Shown piece after piece: positions 15,824 to 23,427 of a stretch of 46,945 nucleotides of DNA (positions are counted from its first letter, which is position 1; every line of letters starts with the position of its first letter). Source of the DNA: JAUASV01 sp047605685. Lineage in GTDB: Bacteria > Actinomycetota > Actinomycetes > Actinomycetales > Microbacteriaceae. The notes under the pieces are model-generated. The model searched no databases, was not told the DNA's origin, and was given only the letters and a program-made list of their open reading frames with translations. Location of the stretch: assembly GCA_047605685.1 (NCBI GenBank), contig JASGFF010000012.1:1-46945 (forward strand), in the 5' to 3' direction. A program made the translations under genes and the position numbers.

Positions 15824-16219
15824 ATGACGAGGACCGGACCCGTGACACGATCGCACCGACGCGAGGACGCGTTCACTCTCGTCGAGGTGCTCGTTGTCAT
15901 CCTCATCCTGGGGGTGCTCGCCGGCATCGGTGTCCCCGCCTATCTGCACGAGCGCGACACCGCGATCGACGCCCGCGTCGCCGTCAACCTCACCGAGGTG
16001 CGCGGCTCGCTCATCCTCTACCGGGCGGGCACGCGCGCCGACGTCTACACCGACGACGTCGAGGCGCTCGCCGACTACGGCTACCCCGGCAGCGAGCTGG
16101 CCGTGAGCACGATCGAGCTGAGCGCGGACGCCACGGGCTTCTGCGTGAGCGCCGTCTCGCCGACCGGCAGCAGCTTCCACGCCACCGACAGTGCGGCCGT
16201 CGCCGCCGGCGACTGCTGA
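15824..16219 (+). CDS. type IV prepilin-like / pseudopilin protein
   Basis: The 131-residue protein has a basic leader MTRTGPVTRSHRREDA followed by FTLVEVLVVILILGVLAGIG, the class III signal of type IV pilins and pseudopilins with Glu at mature position 5. Position -1 is Ala instead of the usual Gly. The mature part has two Cys near the C-terminus (GFCVSAV and the final GDC) that could form a disulfide loop. No prepilin peptidase or pilus ATPase gene lies nearby, so it is an orphan here. The start ATG follows an AGGACGAGG-like site. Confidence 0.85.
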   Translation: MTRTGPVTRSHRREDAFTLVEVLVVILILGVLAGIGVPAYLHERDTAIDARVAVNLTEVRGSLILYRAGTRADVYTDDVEALADYGYPGSELAVSTIELSADATGFCVSAVSPTGSSFHATDSAAVAAGDC

Positions 16220-16254
16220 GCGCCGGCCGCCGATCCCGCCGCGGCGCTCAGCAG
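16213..16254. terminator. bidirectional hairpin holding the stop codons of both convergent genes
   Basis: A 13-bp perfect inverted repeat (16213-16225 and 16242-16254) with a 16-nt loop lies between the prepilin gene and the DUF2993 gene. The TGA of each gene lies inside one arm. The symmetry fits a terminator used from both sides. No T tract follows, which is common in high-GC actinobacteria. Confidence 0.6.
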
Positions 16255-16991
16255 CTGCCGCGCTCGGCGTCCTGCAGCTCGGCGAGCACCACGTTCGATC
16301 CGGTCACCCGCACCGCGACGCCGTCGGCGCTCACCGCGACCTCGCGCAGCGCGAGCGATGCCGGCAGCTGCTCGGCGACGCAGAGGGACTGGGCGGCCGC
16401 GACGGTGTCGAGCAGCGTCGCGTAGGCAGAGGAGCGCAGCGCGTCGAGGTCAAGGGATGCCCCGCCGACGCTCACCGCCGCGGGGGTGAGCGCGATCGCG
16501 CCATCCTCGGCTTCGACCGTGAACGTCACGGCCACGTCGACGCCCACGCCGAGCAGGCTCGCGCTCGTCGTCACCGTCGCGGTGCCCTCGCCGAGCGACA
16601 CGGTGGCGTCCGCGAAGGCCGACAGCTGCCGCACGAGCGACTCCAGGGTCGCCGGCGCGAGCGTCAGCGTCGCGTCGAGTCCCTCCGAGGCCCGGCTCGA
16701 ATCGAGCGGCACGCCGGTCGCGGTCGCGGCGAGCGCACCGGTGACGTCCCCGAGCCGGGCGTCGTCGGCCGTGACCGACACCTCGGTGAGGCTGCCGCCG
16801 AGCAGCTGCGCCACGAGGGAGCCGCCGCCCACCTCGACGCTGACGTCGTCGGCGTCCGTGTCGAGCGCGGTGGCGAGCTCGCCGGCGGCGAGGCCGGCGA
16901 GCGCCTGACGACCGCCGAGCTCGATCGCCGCCACCGCGACGACCAGCAGCACGATGAGGGCGGCGAGCGGTCGGAGCAGGCGGCGGCGCAT
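16248..16991 (-). CDS. DUF2993 (LmeA-like) family protein
   Basis: The 247-residue protein has an N-terminal membrane anchor or signal segment (about residues 8-26, LAALIVLLVVAVAAIELGG). A DUF2993-type domain follows with alternating hydrophobic strands (VSVEVGGGSLVAQLLGGSL, TEVSVTADDARLGDV). LmeA of mycobacteria is a periplasmic phospholipid-binding protein of this family that affects lipomannan elongation; a similar envelope role here is inference. It starts three bases after the argS stop, so it is probably cotranscribed with argS. Confidence 0.75.
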   Translation of the reverse strand: MRRRLLRPLAALIVLLVVAVAAIELGGRQALAGLAAGELATALDTDADDVSVEVGGGSLVAQLLGGSLTEVSVTADDARLGDVTGALAATATGVPLDSSRASEGLDATLTLAPATLESLVRQLSAFADATVSLGEGTATVTTSASLLGVGVDVAVTFTVEAEDGAIALTPAAVSVGGASLDLDALRSSAYATLLDTVAAAQSLCVAEQLPASLALREVAVSADGVAVRVTGSNVVLAELQDAERGSC

Positions 16992-16994
16992 CGG

Positions 16995-18653
16995 CTACAT
17001 CCGGTCCGGGGCGCTCACCCCGACGAGGCCGAGGCCGGTGCGCAGCACCTGTCCGACGGCATCGTTCAGCCACAGCCGGGTGCGGTGCAGCCCGGTGACC
17101 GGCTCGCCGGAGAGCGGGGTCACCCGGCAGGAGTCGTACCAGCGGTGGAAGGCCGCGGCGAGCTGCTCGAGGTAGCGGGCGACCCGGTGCGGCTCGTACA
17201 CCTCGGCGGCGTGCGCGACGACCCGTCCGAACTCGGCGAGCACGCCGAGAAGCGCGCCCTCGGCGGGGTCGGTGAGCAGGCTTGCGTCGAAGGCGCCGCG
17301 GTCGACGCCCGCGGCCTCGGCGTTGCGGGCGACCGAGCGGGTGCGCGCGTGCGCGTACTGCACGTAGAACACCGGGTTGTCGTTCGTGCGCCGCGCGAGC
17401 AGGTCGAGGTCGACGTCGAGGGCGCTGTCGACGCTCGAGCGCACCAGGGCGTAGCGGGCGGCATCCACCCCGACGGCATCGACGAGGTCCTCGAGCACGA
17501 CGACGGTGCCGGCGCGCTTCGACATCCGCTGCGGCCGGCCGTCCTTGACGAGGTTGACCATCTGGCCGATGAGCAGCTCGAGGTTCACGTGCGGGGTGTC
17601 GCCGAAGGCGGCGGCCATGGCCATCATCCGGCCGACGTAGCCATGGTGGTCGGCGCCGAGCATGATGATGTTGCGCTCGAAGCCGCGCTCGCGCTTGTCG
17701 AGGTAGTAGGCGAGGTCGCCGGAGATGTAGGCCGGCTTGCCGTCGCTCTTGATCACGACGCGGTCCTTGTCGTCGCCGAAGGATGTCGTGCGCAGCCAGC
17801 GCGCGCCGTCCCGGTCGTACATGTGGCCGAGCTCGTCCAGGCGCGCGATCGCCCGCTCGACGGCGCCGCCGGTGTGCAGATCGTTCTCGTGGAAGTAGAC
17901 GTCGAAGTCGACGCCGAAGTCGTGCAGGCTCCGCTTGATGTCGGCGAACATGAGCTCGACGCCGACGGAGCGGAACACCTCCTGCAGCTCGGCGCGGCTC
18001 GGGATCTCGTCGAGACGGCCCGGATAGGCGGCCTCGACGCGCGCGGCGATGTCGGCGATGTAGTCGCCGCCGTAGCCGTCCGCGGGCGTCGGCTCGCCCA
18101 GATGCGCCGCGAGGAGGCTGCGCGCGAAGCGGTCGATCTGCTCGCCGTGGTCGTTGAAGTAGTACTCCCGGGTGACCTCGGCCCCCTCGAAGGCGAGGAT
18201 GCGCGCGAGCGAGTCGCCCACGGCCGCCCAGCGGGTGCCGCCTAAGTGGATCGGGCCGGTCGGGTTCGCGGAGACGAACTCCAGGTTCACCCGCACCCCG
18301 TCGAGGCCGTGGCCGCGGCCGTAGTCGTCACCGGCCTCGACGATGGTGCGCGCGAGCTCGCCGGCGGCGGCGGCCTCGAGGGTGATGTTGACGAAGCCGG
18401 GGCCGGCGACGTCGACGCGGGCGACGCCGGGCGTGCCGGCGAGGTCCTCGGCGATCTCGCCGGCGAGCTCGCGCGGGCTCGCGCCGAGCGGCTTCGCGAG
18501 CCTGAGCGCAACGCTCGAGGCCCAGTCGCCGTGCTCGCGGCTGCGCGGCCGCTCGAGCACGACCGTCTCCGGACCCGGCGCCCGACCGCCGCGCCGCTCG
18601 GCGACCGCGGAGACGACGGTGTGCAGGGCGGCGGCGAGGTCGGCGGGATTCAC
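16995..18653 (-). CDS. argS: arginyl-tRNA synthetase
   Basis: A class I aminoacyl-tRNA synthetase of 552 residues. The HIGH-type motif is HLGG at about 136-139 (SANPTGPIHLGGTR) and the KMSKS-type motif reads RMSKRAGTVV near residue 375. The C-terminal DALR anticodon-binding domain ends GLVGVSAPDRM. The GTG at 18651-18653 (VNPADLAAAL) is the chosen start; the frame stays open far upstream but becomes antisense to other genes. A tRNA-Arg gene lies about 6.5 kb away. Confidence 0.96.
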   Translation of the reverse strand: MNPADLAAALHTVVSAVAERRGGRAPGPETVVLERPRSREHGDWASSVALRLAKPLGASPRELAGEIAEDLAGTPGVARVDVAGPGFVNITLEAAAAGELARTIVEAGDDYGRGHGLDGVRVNLEFVSANPTGPIHLGGTRWAAVGDSLARILAFEGAEVTREYYFNDHGEQIDRFARSLLAAHLGEPTPADGYGGDYIADIAARVEAAYPGRLDEIPSRAELQEVFRSVGVELMFADIKRSLHDFGVDFDVYFHENDLHTGGAVERAIARLDELGHMYDRDGARWLRTTSFGDDKDRVVIKSDGKPAYISGDLAYYLDKRERGFERNIIMLGADHHGYVGRMMAMAAAFGDTPHVNLELLIGQMVNLVKDGRPQRMSKRAGTVVVLEDLVDAVGVDAARYALVRSSVDSALDVDLDLLARRTNDNPVFYVQYAHARTRSVARNAEAAGVDRGAFDASLLTDPAEGALLGVLAEFGRVVAHAAEVYEPHRVARYLEQLAAAFHRWYDSCRVTPLSGEPVTGLHRTRLWLNDAVGQVLRTGLGLVGVSAPDRM

Positions 18654-18737
18654 GGCATCCGAGCCTAGCTGGCGGCCGTTGCTGGATAACCGCCTGTCGT
18701 TGGGAGCGGCGCAGACGGAGGCGGGGACAATGGGGGC

Positions 18738-19373
18738 ATGGAACGCCGGATGCCCCTGCCGCTCGCCGTCCCCGCCCTGCTCGGCTGCTGCCTGGCGGTC
18801 GGGGCGCTGCTCACCGGGTGCTCCGACGGCTCCGGCAGCGGCTCCGCCTCCACGCCCTCGGCGAGCGCGGGCACCAGCCCCGCGACCACGAGCGCGACAC
18901 CGACCAGCACGGCCACGGCGACGTCCTCGGCGCCCGCGACGCCCTCGGCGAGCGCGAGCGCGGAGACCGGCATCGCGGTGACGCTCGACTGCGCCGAGGT
19001 CATCACCGCCCAGCAGATGTACGACTACAACTCGAACTACACCGCGGACGAGGACTACAGCCCGGCATCCGGCAGCCGGGCGGCGGAGGCCGTCGCACAG
19101 AAGGGCATCGCCTGCTCCTGGGTGAACGGCTCCTCCGCGCAGCGCATCGTGCTGAGCGTGCGGCGGCTGAGCGCGGCCGGCGTCGCCGCCGCCGAGGACG
19201 ATCGCGCCCAGGCCGCGGACGCGGTGAGCTACGGCTACTTCACCGTGGACGGCGAGGTCGGCGAGGCCGACGCCTTCGTCGACGACTACTGGATCACGAT
19301 CGACTCGCAGGTGTTCTTCGAGGCGGCGGACGCCAAGCAGCTCGTCGCCGACGCCGTCGCCGCGCTGGGGTGA
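18738..19373 (+). CDS. putative secreted lipoprotein of unknown function
   Basis: The 211-residue protein has a signal peptide and lipobox LLTGC with the lipidated Cys at residue 28. A Ser/Thr/Ala-rich linker (about 30-75) leads to a small globular domain with two Cys (LDCAEVITAQQMYDYN and GIACSWVNG). The domain resembles the short uncharacterised lipoproteins common in Microbacteriaceae, and no enzymatic motif is visible. It is divergent from argS with an 84-bp gap. Confidence 0.8.
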   Translation: MERRMPLPLAVPALLGCCLAVGALLTGCSDGSGSGSASTPSASAGTSPATTSATPTSTATATSSAPATPSASASAETGIAVTLDCAEVITAQQMYDYNSNYTADEDYSPASGSRAAEAVAQKGIACSWVNGSSAQRIVLSVRRLSAAGVAAAEDDRAQAADAVSYGYFTVDGEVGEADAFVDDYWITIDSQVFFEAADAKQLVADAVAALG

Positions 19374-19405
19374 GCCGGGCCGGGGCAGGCCGGGCCGGAC
19401 GGCGC

Positions 19406-20197
19406 TCAGCCCATCCGCACGGGTGCGTCGCCGTCGTCGCTCGGCAGCGGCTCGGCGAGCGCACCGACCTCGAGGCTCTCCAGGTGCACCTCGCCCAGGT
19501 GGTTGGTGAGGAAGGCGGTGTCGGCGGCGTCCCGGCCGGTGGCGATACGCACGAGGCTCTGCCGCGGCGCCAGCCGGGTCGCGTCGAGCAGCCACCAGGC
19601 CCCCTCGAGGTGCGCCTCGACGACGGCGTGGAAGTCCATGGGGTCCAGGCCCGGGGCGTAGACGGCGACGAGGCGCGCGGGCACGTCGAGGGCGCGCAGC
19701 AGCGCGATCAGCAGGTGGGCGTAGTCGCGGCAGACCCCCTCGCGCGCCAGCAGCGTGCGCGTCGCGCCATCCGTCGGCAGGCTCGCGCCGGGCACGTAGC
19801 GCAGCCGGTCGGCGACCCACTGCGTCACCGCCCGCAGCAGGGCGTGGCCGGCGAGCCCGGCGAACTCCCCGCGCGCCGTGGGCATGAGCGCGTCGGACTC
19901 GCAGTAGCGGCTCGGACGCAGGTAGCGGATGAGGTCGAGCTCGTCGACCTCCGCGGGGGCGCTCGCCCCGCTGATCCGTCCCTCGTAGTGGACGAGGAGC
20001 CGGCCGGCATCCGCCTGGAGCCGGCACAGCCGGGTGCCGTGGTCGTCACGGAGCTCGCGCGGCGGCAGGGTCCGGCCGTCCAGGGTGATCGAGAGGGACT
20101 CCTCGACCGCGGCGGGCGTCGCGGGCAGGAGCGCGAGCACCAGGTCGGTGCGCGCCGAGAGGCTGAGCTCGAGCCGGGCGGTGACTGTTCGCTGCAT
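19406..20197 (-). CDS. transglutaminase-like cysteine protease family protein
   Basis: The 263-residue protein has an N-terminal beta-rich half and a C-terminal transglutaminase-like core. The putative catalytic triad is C156 in AREGVCRDYAHLLIALLRAL, H190 in MDFHAVVEAH and D205 in WWLLDATR. Such proteins are thought to be proteases or amidases and not true transglutaminases. The start at 20195-20197 (MQRTVTARLELSLSART) was chosen because the longer frame upstream is antisense-like and Arg-rich. No export signal is seen. Confidence 0.87.
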   Translation of the reverse strand: MQRTVTARLELSLSARTDLVLALLPATPAAVEESLSITLDGRTLPPRELRDDHGTRLCRLQADAGRLLVHYEGRISGASAPAEVDELDLIRYLRPSRYCESDALMPTARGEFAGLAGHALLRAVTQWVADRLRYVPGASLPTDGATRTLLAREGVCRDYAHLLIALLRALDVPARLVAVYAPGLDPMDFHAVVEAHLEGAWWLLDATRLAPRQSLVRIATGRDAADTAFLTNHLGEVHLESLEVGALAEPLPSDDGDAPVRMG

Positions 20198-20280
20198 GCT
20201 CGATCGTACGGCGTGCGGCGCCGCGACACCGCGTCTCAGCCGAGCGAGCGCCACCGGCGCGGGCCGTCGGAGGATGGCGA

Positions 20281-20603
20281 TCAGGCGCTGCCGGAGGCCT
20301 CGCGCGGAGGTCGCGGCGGCTCCGCGGGCGCGGGGGCTGGTGCATCGAGGGCGGCGGCGGTGAGAGCGGCGGCATCGGTGATGATCGTGGCGTCGCGGGC
20401 GGCGCGGGCCAGCAGCAGCGCGCCCTCGAGGTTCGCGACGGCCCAGCGGGCGAGGCGGACGGCGTCCTCGTCGGCGTGCCCGGCCTCGCGGAGCCGCTCG
20501 GCGAGCGGCGTCGCCCAGGCGCGGAACGCCTCGTCGGCGGCCCGCGCGACCGGCTCGGACCGACCGGCCAGCTCCAGCGTCACGGTGGCGACCGGGCGAT
20601 GAC
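20281..20603 (-). pseudogene. C-terminal remnant of a TetR-family regulator
   Basis: The frame ending at 20281 encodes TVTLELAGRSEPVARAADEA followed by FRAWATPLAERLREAGHADE and VANLEGALLLARAARD, a typical ligand-binding C-terminal domain of the YxaF/LmrA-type TetR group. The N-terminal helix-turn-helix is missing. The reading frame continues upstream only as antisense of the SDR gene, whose ATG (20599) sits exactly at the break. The regulator has therefore lost its DNA-binding half, probably by deletion. Confidence 0.65.
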
Positions 20604-21334
20604 CCTCGACGGCCGCACCGCACTGGTCACCGGCTCGACCTCGGGCATCGGCCGCGCCACCGCCGAGACCCTCGCCGCCCGCGGCGCGGCCGTGATCGTC
20701 ACGGGCCGCGACCCGGAGCGGGCCGAGGCGCTCGTCGGCGCGATCACCGCCGCCGGCGGCAGCGCCCGGGCCGTGATCGCCGACCTCGCCACCGCCGAGG
20801 GCGTGGCGACGCTGACAGCCCTGGACGGGGTGGACATCCTCGTCGGCAACGCCGGCGCCTACCGCTTTCCTGCCGACCGCGGCGACCGACCCGGTGGTGT
20901 TCGACCTGCTCCTGGAGCTGAACCTGCGCGTGCCGTTCCTGCTCGGCCGGGCGCTCATCCCGAAGATGGCCGAACGCGGCGGCGGCAGCGTCGTCAGCGT
21001 CTCGACCGCCGCCGCCCGCATCGGCACCGCCACCTCCGCCGCCTACGGGGCGGCGAAGGCGGGACTCGAGTCGCTCACCCGCGCCTGGGCCGCCGAGTAC
21101 GGCCCGCACGGGGTCAGCGTCACCGCGGTCGCCGCGGGCCCCACCCGCACCCCCGGCACCGAGGCCGCCGCCCCCGTGCTCACCCGGCTGGCCGCCGCCT
21201 ACCCCGCCGGGCGGCTGCTGGAACCCGGCGAGGTCGCCGACGCGATCGCCTACCTCGCCGGAGCGCCCTACCTGCACGGCGCGATCCTCACCGTCGACGG
21301 CGGCGCGAGCGTCGTCGCCCCCTCAGCCCGCTGA
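20599..21334 (+). pseudogene. short-chain dehydrogenase/reductase broken by a +1 frameshift
   Basis: The first part (20599 to about 20870) reads MTLDGRTALVTGSTSGIGRA and ends VDILVGNAGAYRF. The second part continues in another frame (DPVVFDLLLELNLRVPFLL, the catalytic YGAAKAGLESL, and the C-terminal GAILTVDGGAS). Removing one T from the TTTCC run at about 20869-20872 restores a continuous SDR of about 244 residues with TGxxxGIG, NAG, Ser and YxxxK motifs. The gene is a recent pseudogene, or there is a sequencing error at this T run. Confidence 0.8.
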
Positions 21335-21411
21335 GGGTCTGAGTGAGCGAGGTCACGGCGTGCTGGACCCGCCGAGCGGGCGGGACGGCCGGCACACACG
21401 CATGCCGCAGC

Positions 21412-21876
21412 TCACCCGGCCGTCATGGCCGTGGGGCCAGCGGCTGCGTGCCCGAGCGAGACCGCCGAGGTGATCAACCGGAGGTTCGTGACGAACCGGT
21501 TTTGGGTCGCGGCGTCCCCGTCCACGGTGAAAGCGACCATCGCCCCGTGACCGCGCCCGCCGAACTGACGGCTCGCCACCTCGTGCTGCGGATGCGACGC
21601 GAGGCCGGGATGGGCGACGAAGGCGACCCGTTCGTCGTCCTCCAGCGTCCGGGCCAGCGAGGACGCCGATGCCATGTGCTGACGCAGCCGTAGCGGTAGC
21701 GTCACTGAGCCGCGCATGATCTGCCAGGCGTTGAACGGGGAGATCACTCCCCCGACGTCCACCATCGCCTCGGCCTTGATCGGCTGGACGAGCGCGCGGC
21801 TGCCGATCACCGCGCCGCCCATCGCATCGCCGTGGCCGTTGATGTACTTGGTGAGCGAGTGGACGACGATGTGGCT
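21412..21876 (-). pseudogene. internal fragment of a PLP-dependent methionine gamma-lyase / cystathionine gamma-lyase-like enzyme
   Basis: The frame holds SHIVVHSLTKYINGHGDAMG with the PLP lysine, then VGGVISPFNAWQIMRGSVTL, SLARTLEDDERVAFVAHPGL and RFVTNLRLITSAVSLGH. It then breaks off into an unrelated GPTAMTAG tail. About 250 N-terminal residues and the last 50 or so of the expected 390-400 are missing. It is therefore a fragment cut at both ends, next to the toxin island. Confidence 0.75.
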
Positions 21877-21947
21877 ACGACCGGCTACGGGTCATTCGAG
21901 GCAGTCCCCCCGTACGGCCCGCCCGGCCCAGCAAGAACGTCATCCCG

Positions 21948-22457
21948 CTACTGCCACCACTCGATGTTCGGGTTGATCCGTCGAGCGATGGCAGCGAACG
22001 CGTCATCATCCGGGCGGAGTCCCTCTTCATCATCGATCTCCAACAACCCGACGTCATAAGCCTGCGCGTATGCTCGGAGCATGTCTCCCAAGCTTTCGAA
22101 TATGACAGGGCGCTCCGACTGATCTATAACGAAATAGATAATTTCGCCGTGTGCGTCGGGAGCGAGGTTGACCACATAAAAGTCACCACCGCCGTCGGCG
22201 AATACCGGCAGCCAACCATCACGCCAGCGCTGGTCGCCAACGAACACTTTGTAGTTGACGATGGTATCTTGCAGACTGGGAAAATAGTACCCAGGAATCA
22301 TCGTAATGTCACCGATCAAGGCGCCATCGTAGTTGAGATCGATACCGTTGCGCCAGCCGTACAGCGCGACAATATCCTCTGATGCCGTAAGGTCGACGGA
22401 CTCCAGCAGGAGCTTCACTCCGTCCGGAGACAGGCCCGGGAGCAACTCATCAAGCAA
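21948..22457 (-). CDS. SMI1/KNR4 (SUKH) family immunity protein, probably frameshifted at its N-terminus
   Basis: The 169-residue frame carries the SUKH core LLPGLSPDGVKLLLESVDL, then the hallmark IVALYGWRNGID and a strand-rich C-terminal half (GDFYVVNLAPDAHGEIIYFV). SUKH proteins neutralise polymorphic toxins, often nucleases. The only start in this frame is TTG at 22457 with no good ribosome binding site. A better start (ATG at 22558 or 22561, after GGGGAG) lies in another frame and encodes MNRSGDSVESWVNRSVPEAL, which fits the missing N-terminal helix. A one-base deletion near 22455-22465 would explain this. GC content is clearly lower than in neighbouring genes. Confidence 0.75.
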   Translation of the reverse strand: MLDELLPGLSPDGVKLLLESVDLTASEDIVALYGWRNGIDLNYDGALIGDITMIPGYYFPSLQDTIVNYKVFVGDQRWRDGWLPVFADGGGDFYVVNLAPDAHGEIIYFVIDQSERPVIFESLGDMLRAYAQAYDVGLLEIDDEEGLRPDDDAFAAIARRINPNIEWWQ

Positions 22458-22777
22458 GCAGTCCGGTCCAGCGCGTGCAGCCCGGCCTCGATCGCCGCCA
22501 AAGCCTCGGGCACCGATCTGTTAACCCACGATTCGACCGAATCTCCTGATCGGTTCATCATCCGCTCCCCACAGCAGTCCGTTACGGTCCGAACTCAACA
22601 TAATAGCTGTCGCCGGTCTTGATGCCCTGCCCGCACGACGCCGGTCAACATAACCACGACGACGGCATGCCATCGTCCGGAGCTTGCTCAGACCGGAGGA
22701 TTCAAACCAGTTTCGCACCGATTCGAGCGCAAGGCGGCGACTCACGCGTCGATACGAAAACGCGGATACATGACCGA

Positions 22778-23377
22778 CTAGACCGCAGAACCACGACTGA
22801 AGTCCCACATCACCGTTTCGGCCGCTTCAAAAGCTTCGAGCAGTTTTTCGACACCCTCCCCTTCAAATCCAGGCCCGTTCAACGCCACGAAGTCGAGTTC
22901 TTGGGTCGTGATCGGAACGATTTGAAGCCACTCCACGTGCCCGACCTCCAGGTCGAGTGCGTCGAAGTCGTCACCCCAGGAGTATGAATACCAGAGCAGG
23001 CCGTGCGGTGTGGTGACGGAATCCGAATAGCCGGCGAACACGTTGGGATAAATTGCGCCTGGGCGCGCACGGTAGTCGCCGGTCGCGACGTTGAGAGCGC
23101 AGTTACCCAGCCCGTTCTCCGCAAACGTGTTGCCGATGGCGGCAACCAAAAGGAATTCAACGCGCAATGGCTGACCGCCCGCCGTGGTGAAGGAGTTGTC
23201 AAACCTGCTCAGACCAAGCGTCGCATAGGAGGTCAATCCCGACGTCGGAGAATTGGGGACTGCTGCGATCGGGACGACGAGATCCGTCGTGTCGCTCTTC
23301 CACTCACGCACACTCGTGGGTTCTCCAAGATGTTTCCGTGTATGTGTGATGAGAGCTCGTTCATAAGAAGAAAGCAT
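22778..23377 (-). CDS. suppressor-of-fused (SuFu) domain immunity-type protein
   Basis: The 199-residue protein has the SuFu fold signature: VEFLLVAAIG in the middle, then GLLWYSYSWGDDFDALDLEV, HVEWLQIVPITTQELDFVAL and a C-terminal helix GVEKLLEAFEAAE. Bacterial SuFu-domain proteins are typical immunity proteins of polymorphic toxin systems. It starts about 50 nt after the nuclease toxin gene and is transcribed with it, so it is a candidate antidote. Lower GC and less biased codon use mark it as acquired. Confidence 0.75.
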   Translation of the reverse strand: MLSSYERALITHTRKHLGEPTSVREWKSDTTDLVVPIAAVPNSPTSGLTSYATLGLSRFDNSFTTAGGQPLRVEFLLVAAIGNTFAENGLGNCALNVATGDYRARPGAIYPNVFAGYSDSVTTPHGLLWYSYSWGDDFDALDLEVGHVEWLQIVPITTQELDFVALNGPGFEGEGVEKLLEAFEAAETVMWDFSRGSAV

Positions 23378-23427
23378 GATAATTTTGATGCTACACCCAA
23401 ACGGACAATACTGTCAATTACGACACC

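Noticed and set aside
22521..22808. 95-codon minus-strand ORF between the SuFu and SUKH genes
   Set aside because: It overlaps both neighbours, is rich in Arg with no recognisable domain, and has no convincing ribosome binding site. The more interesting signal there is a short toxin-like tail in another frame.
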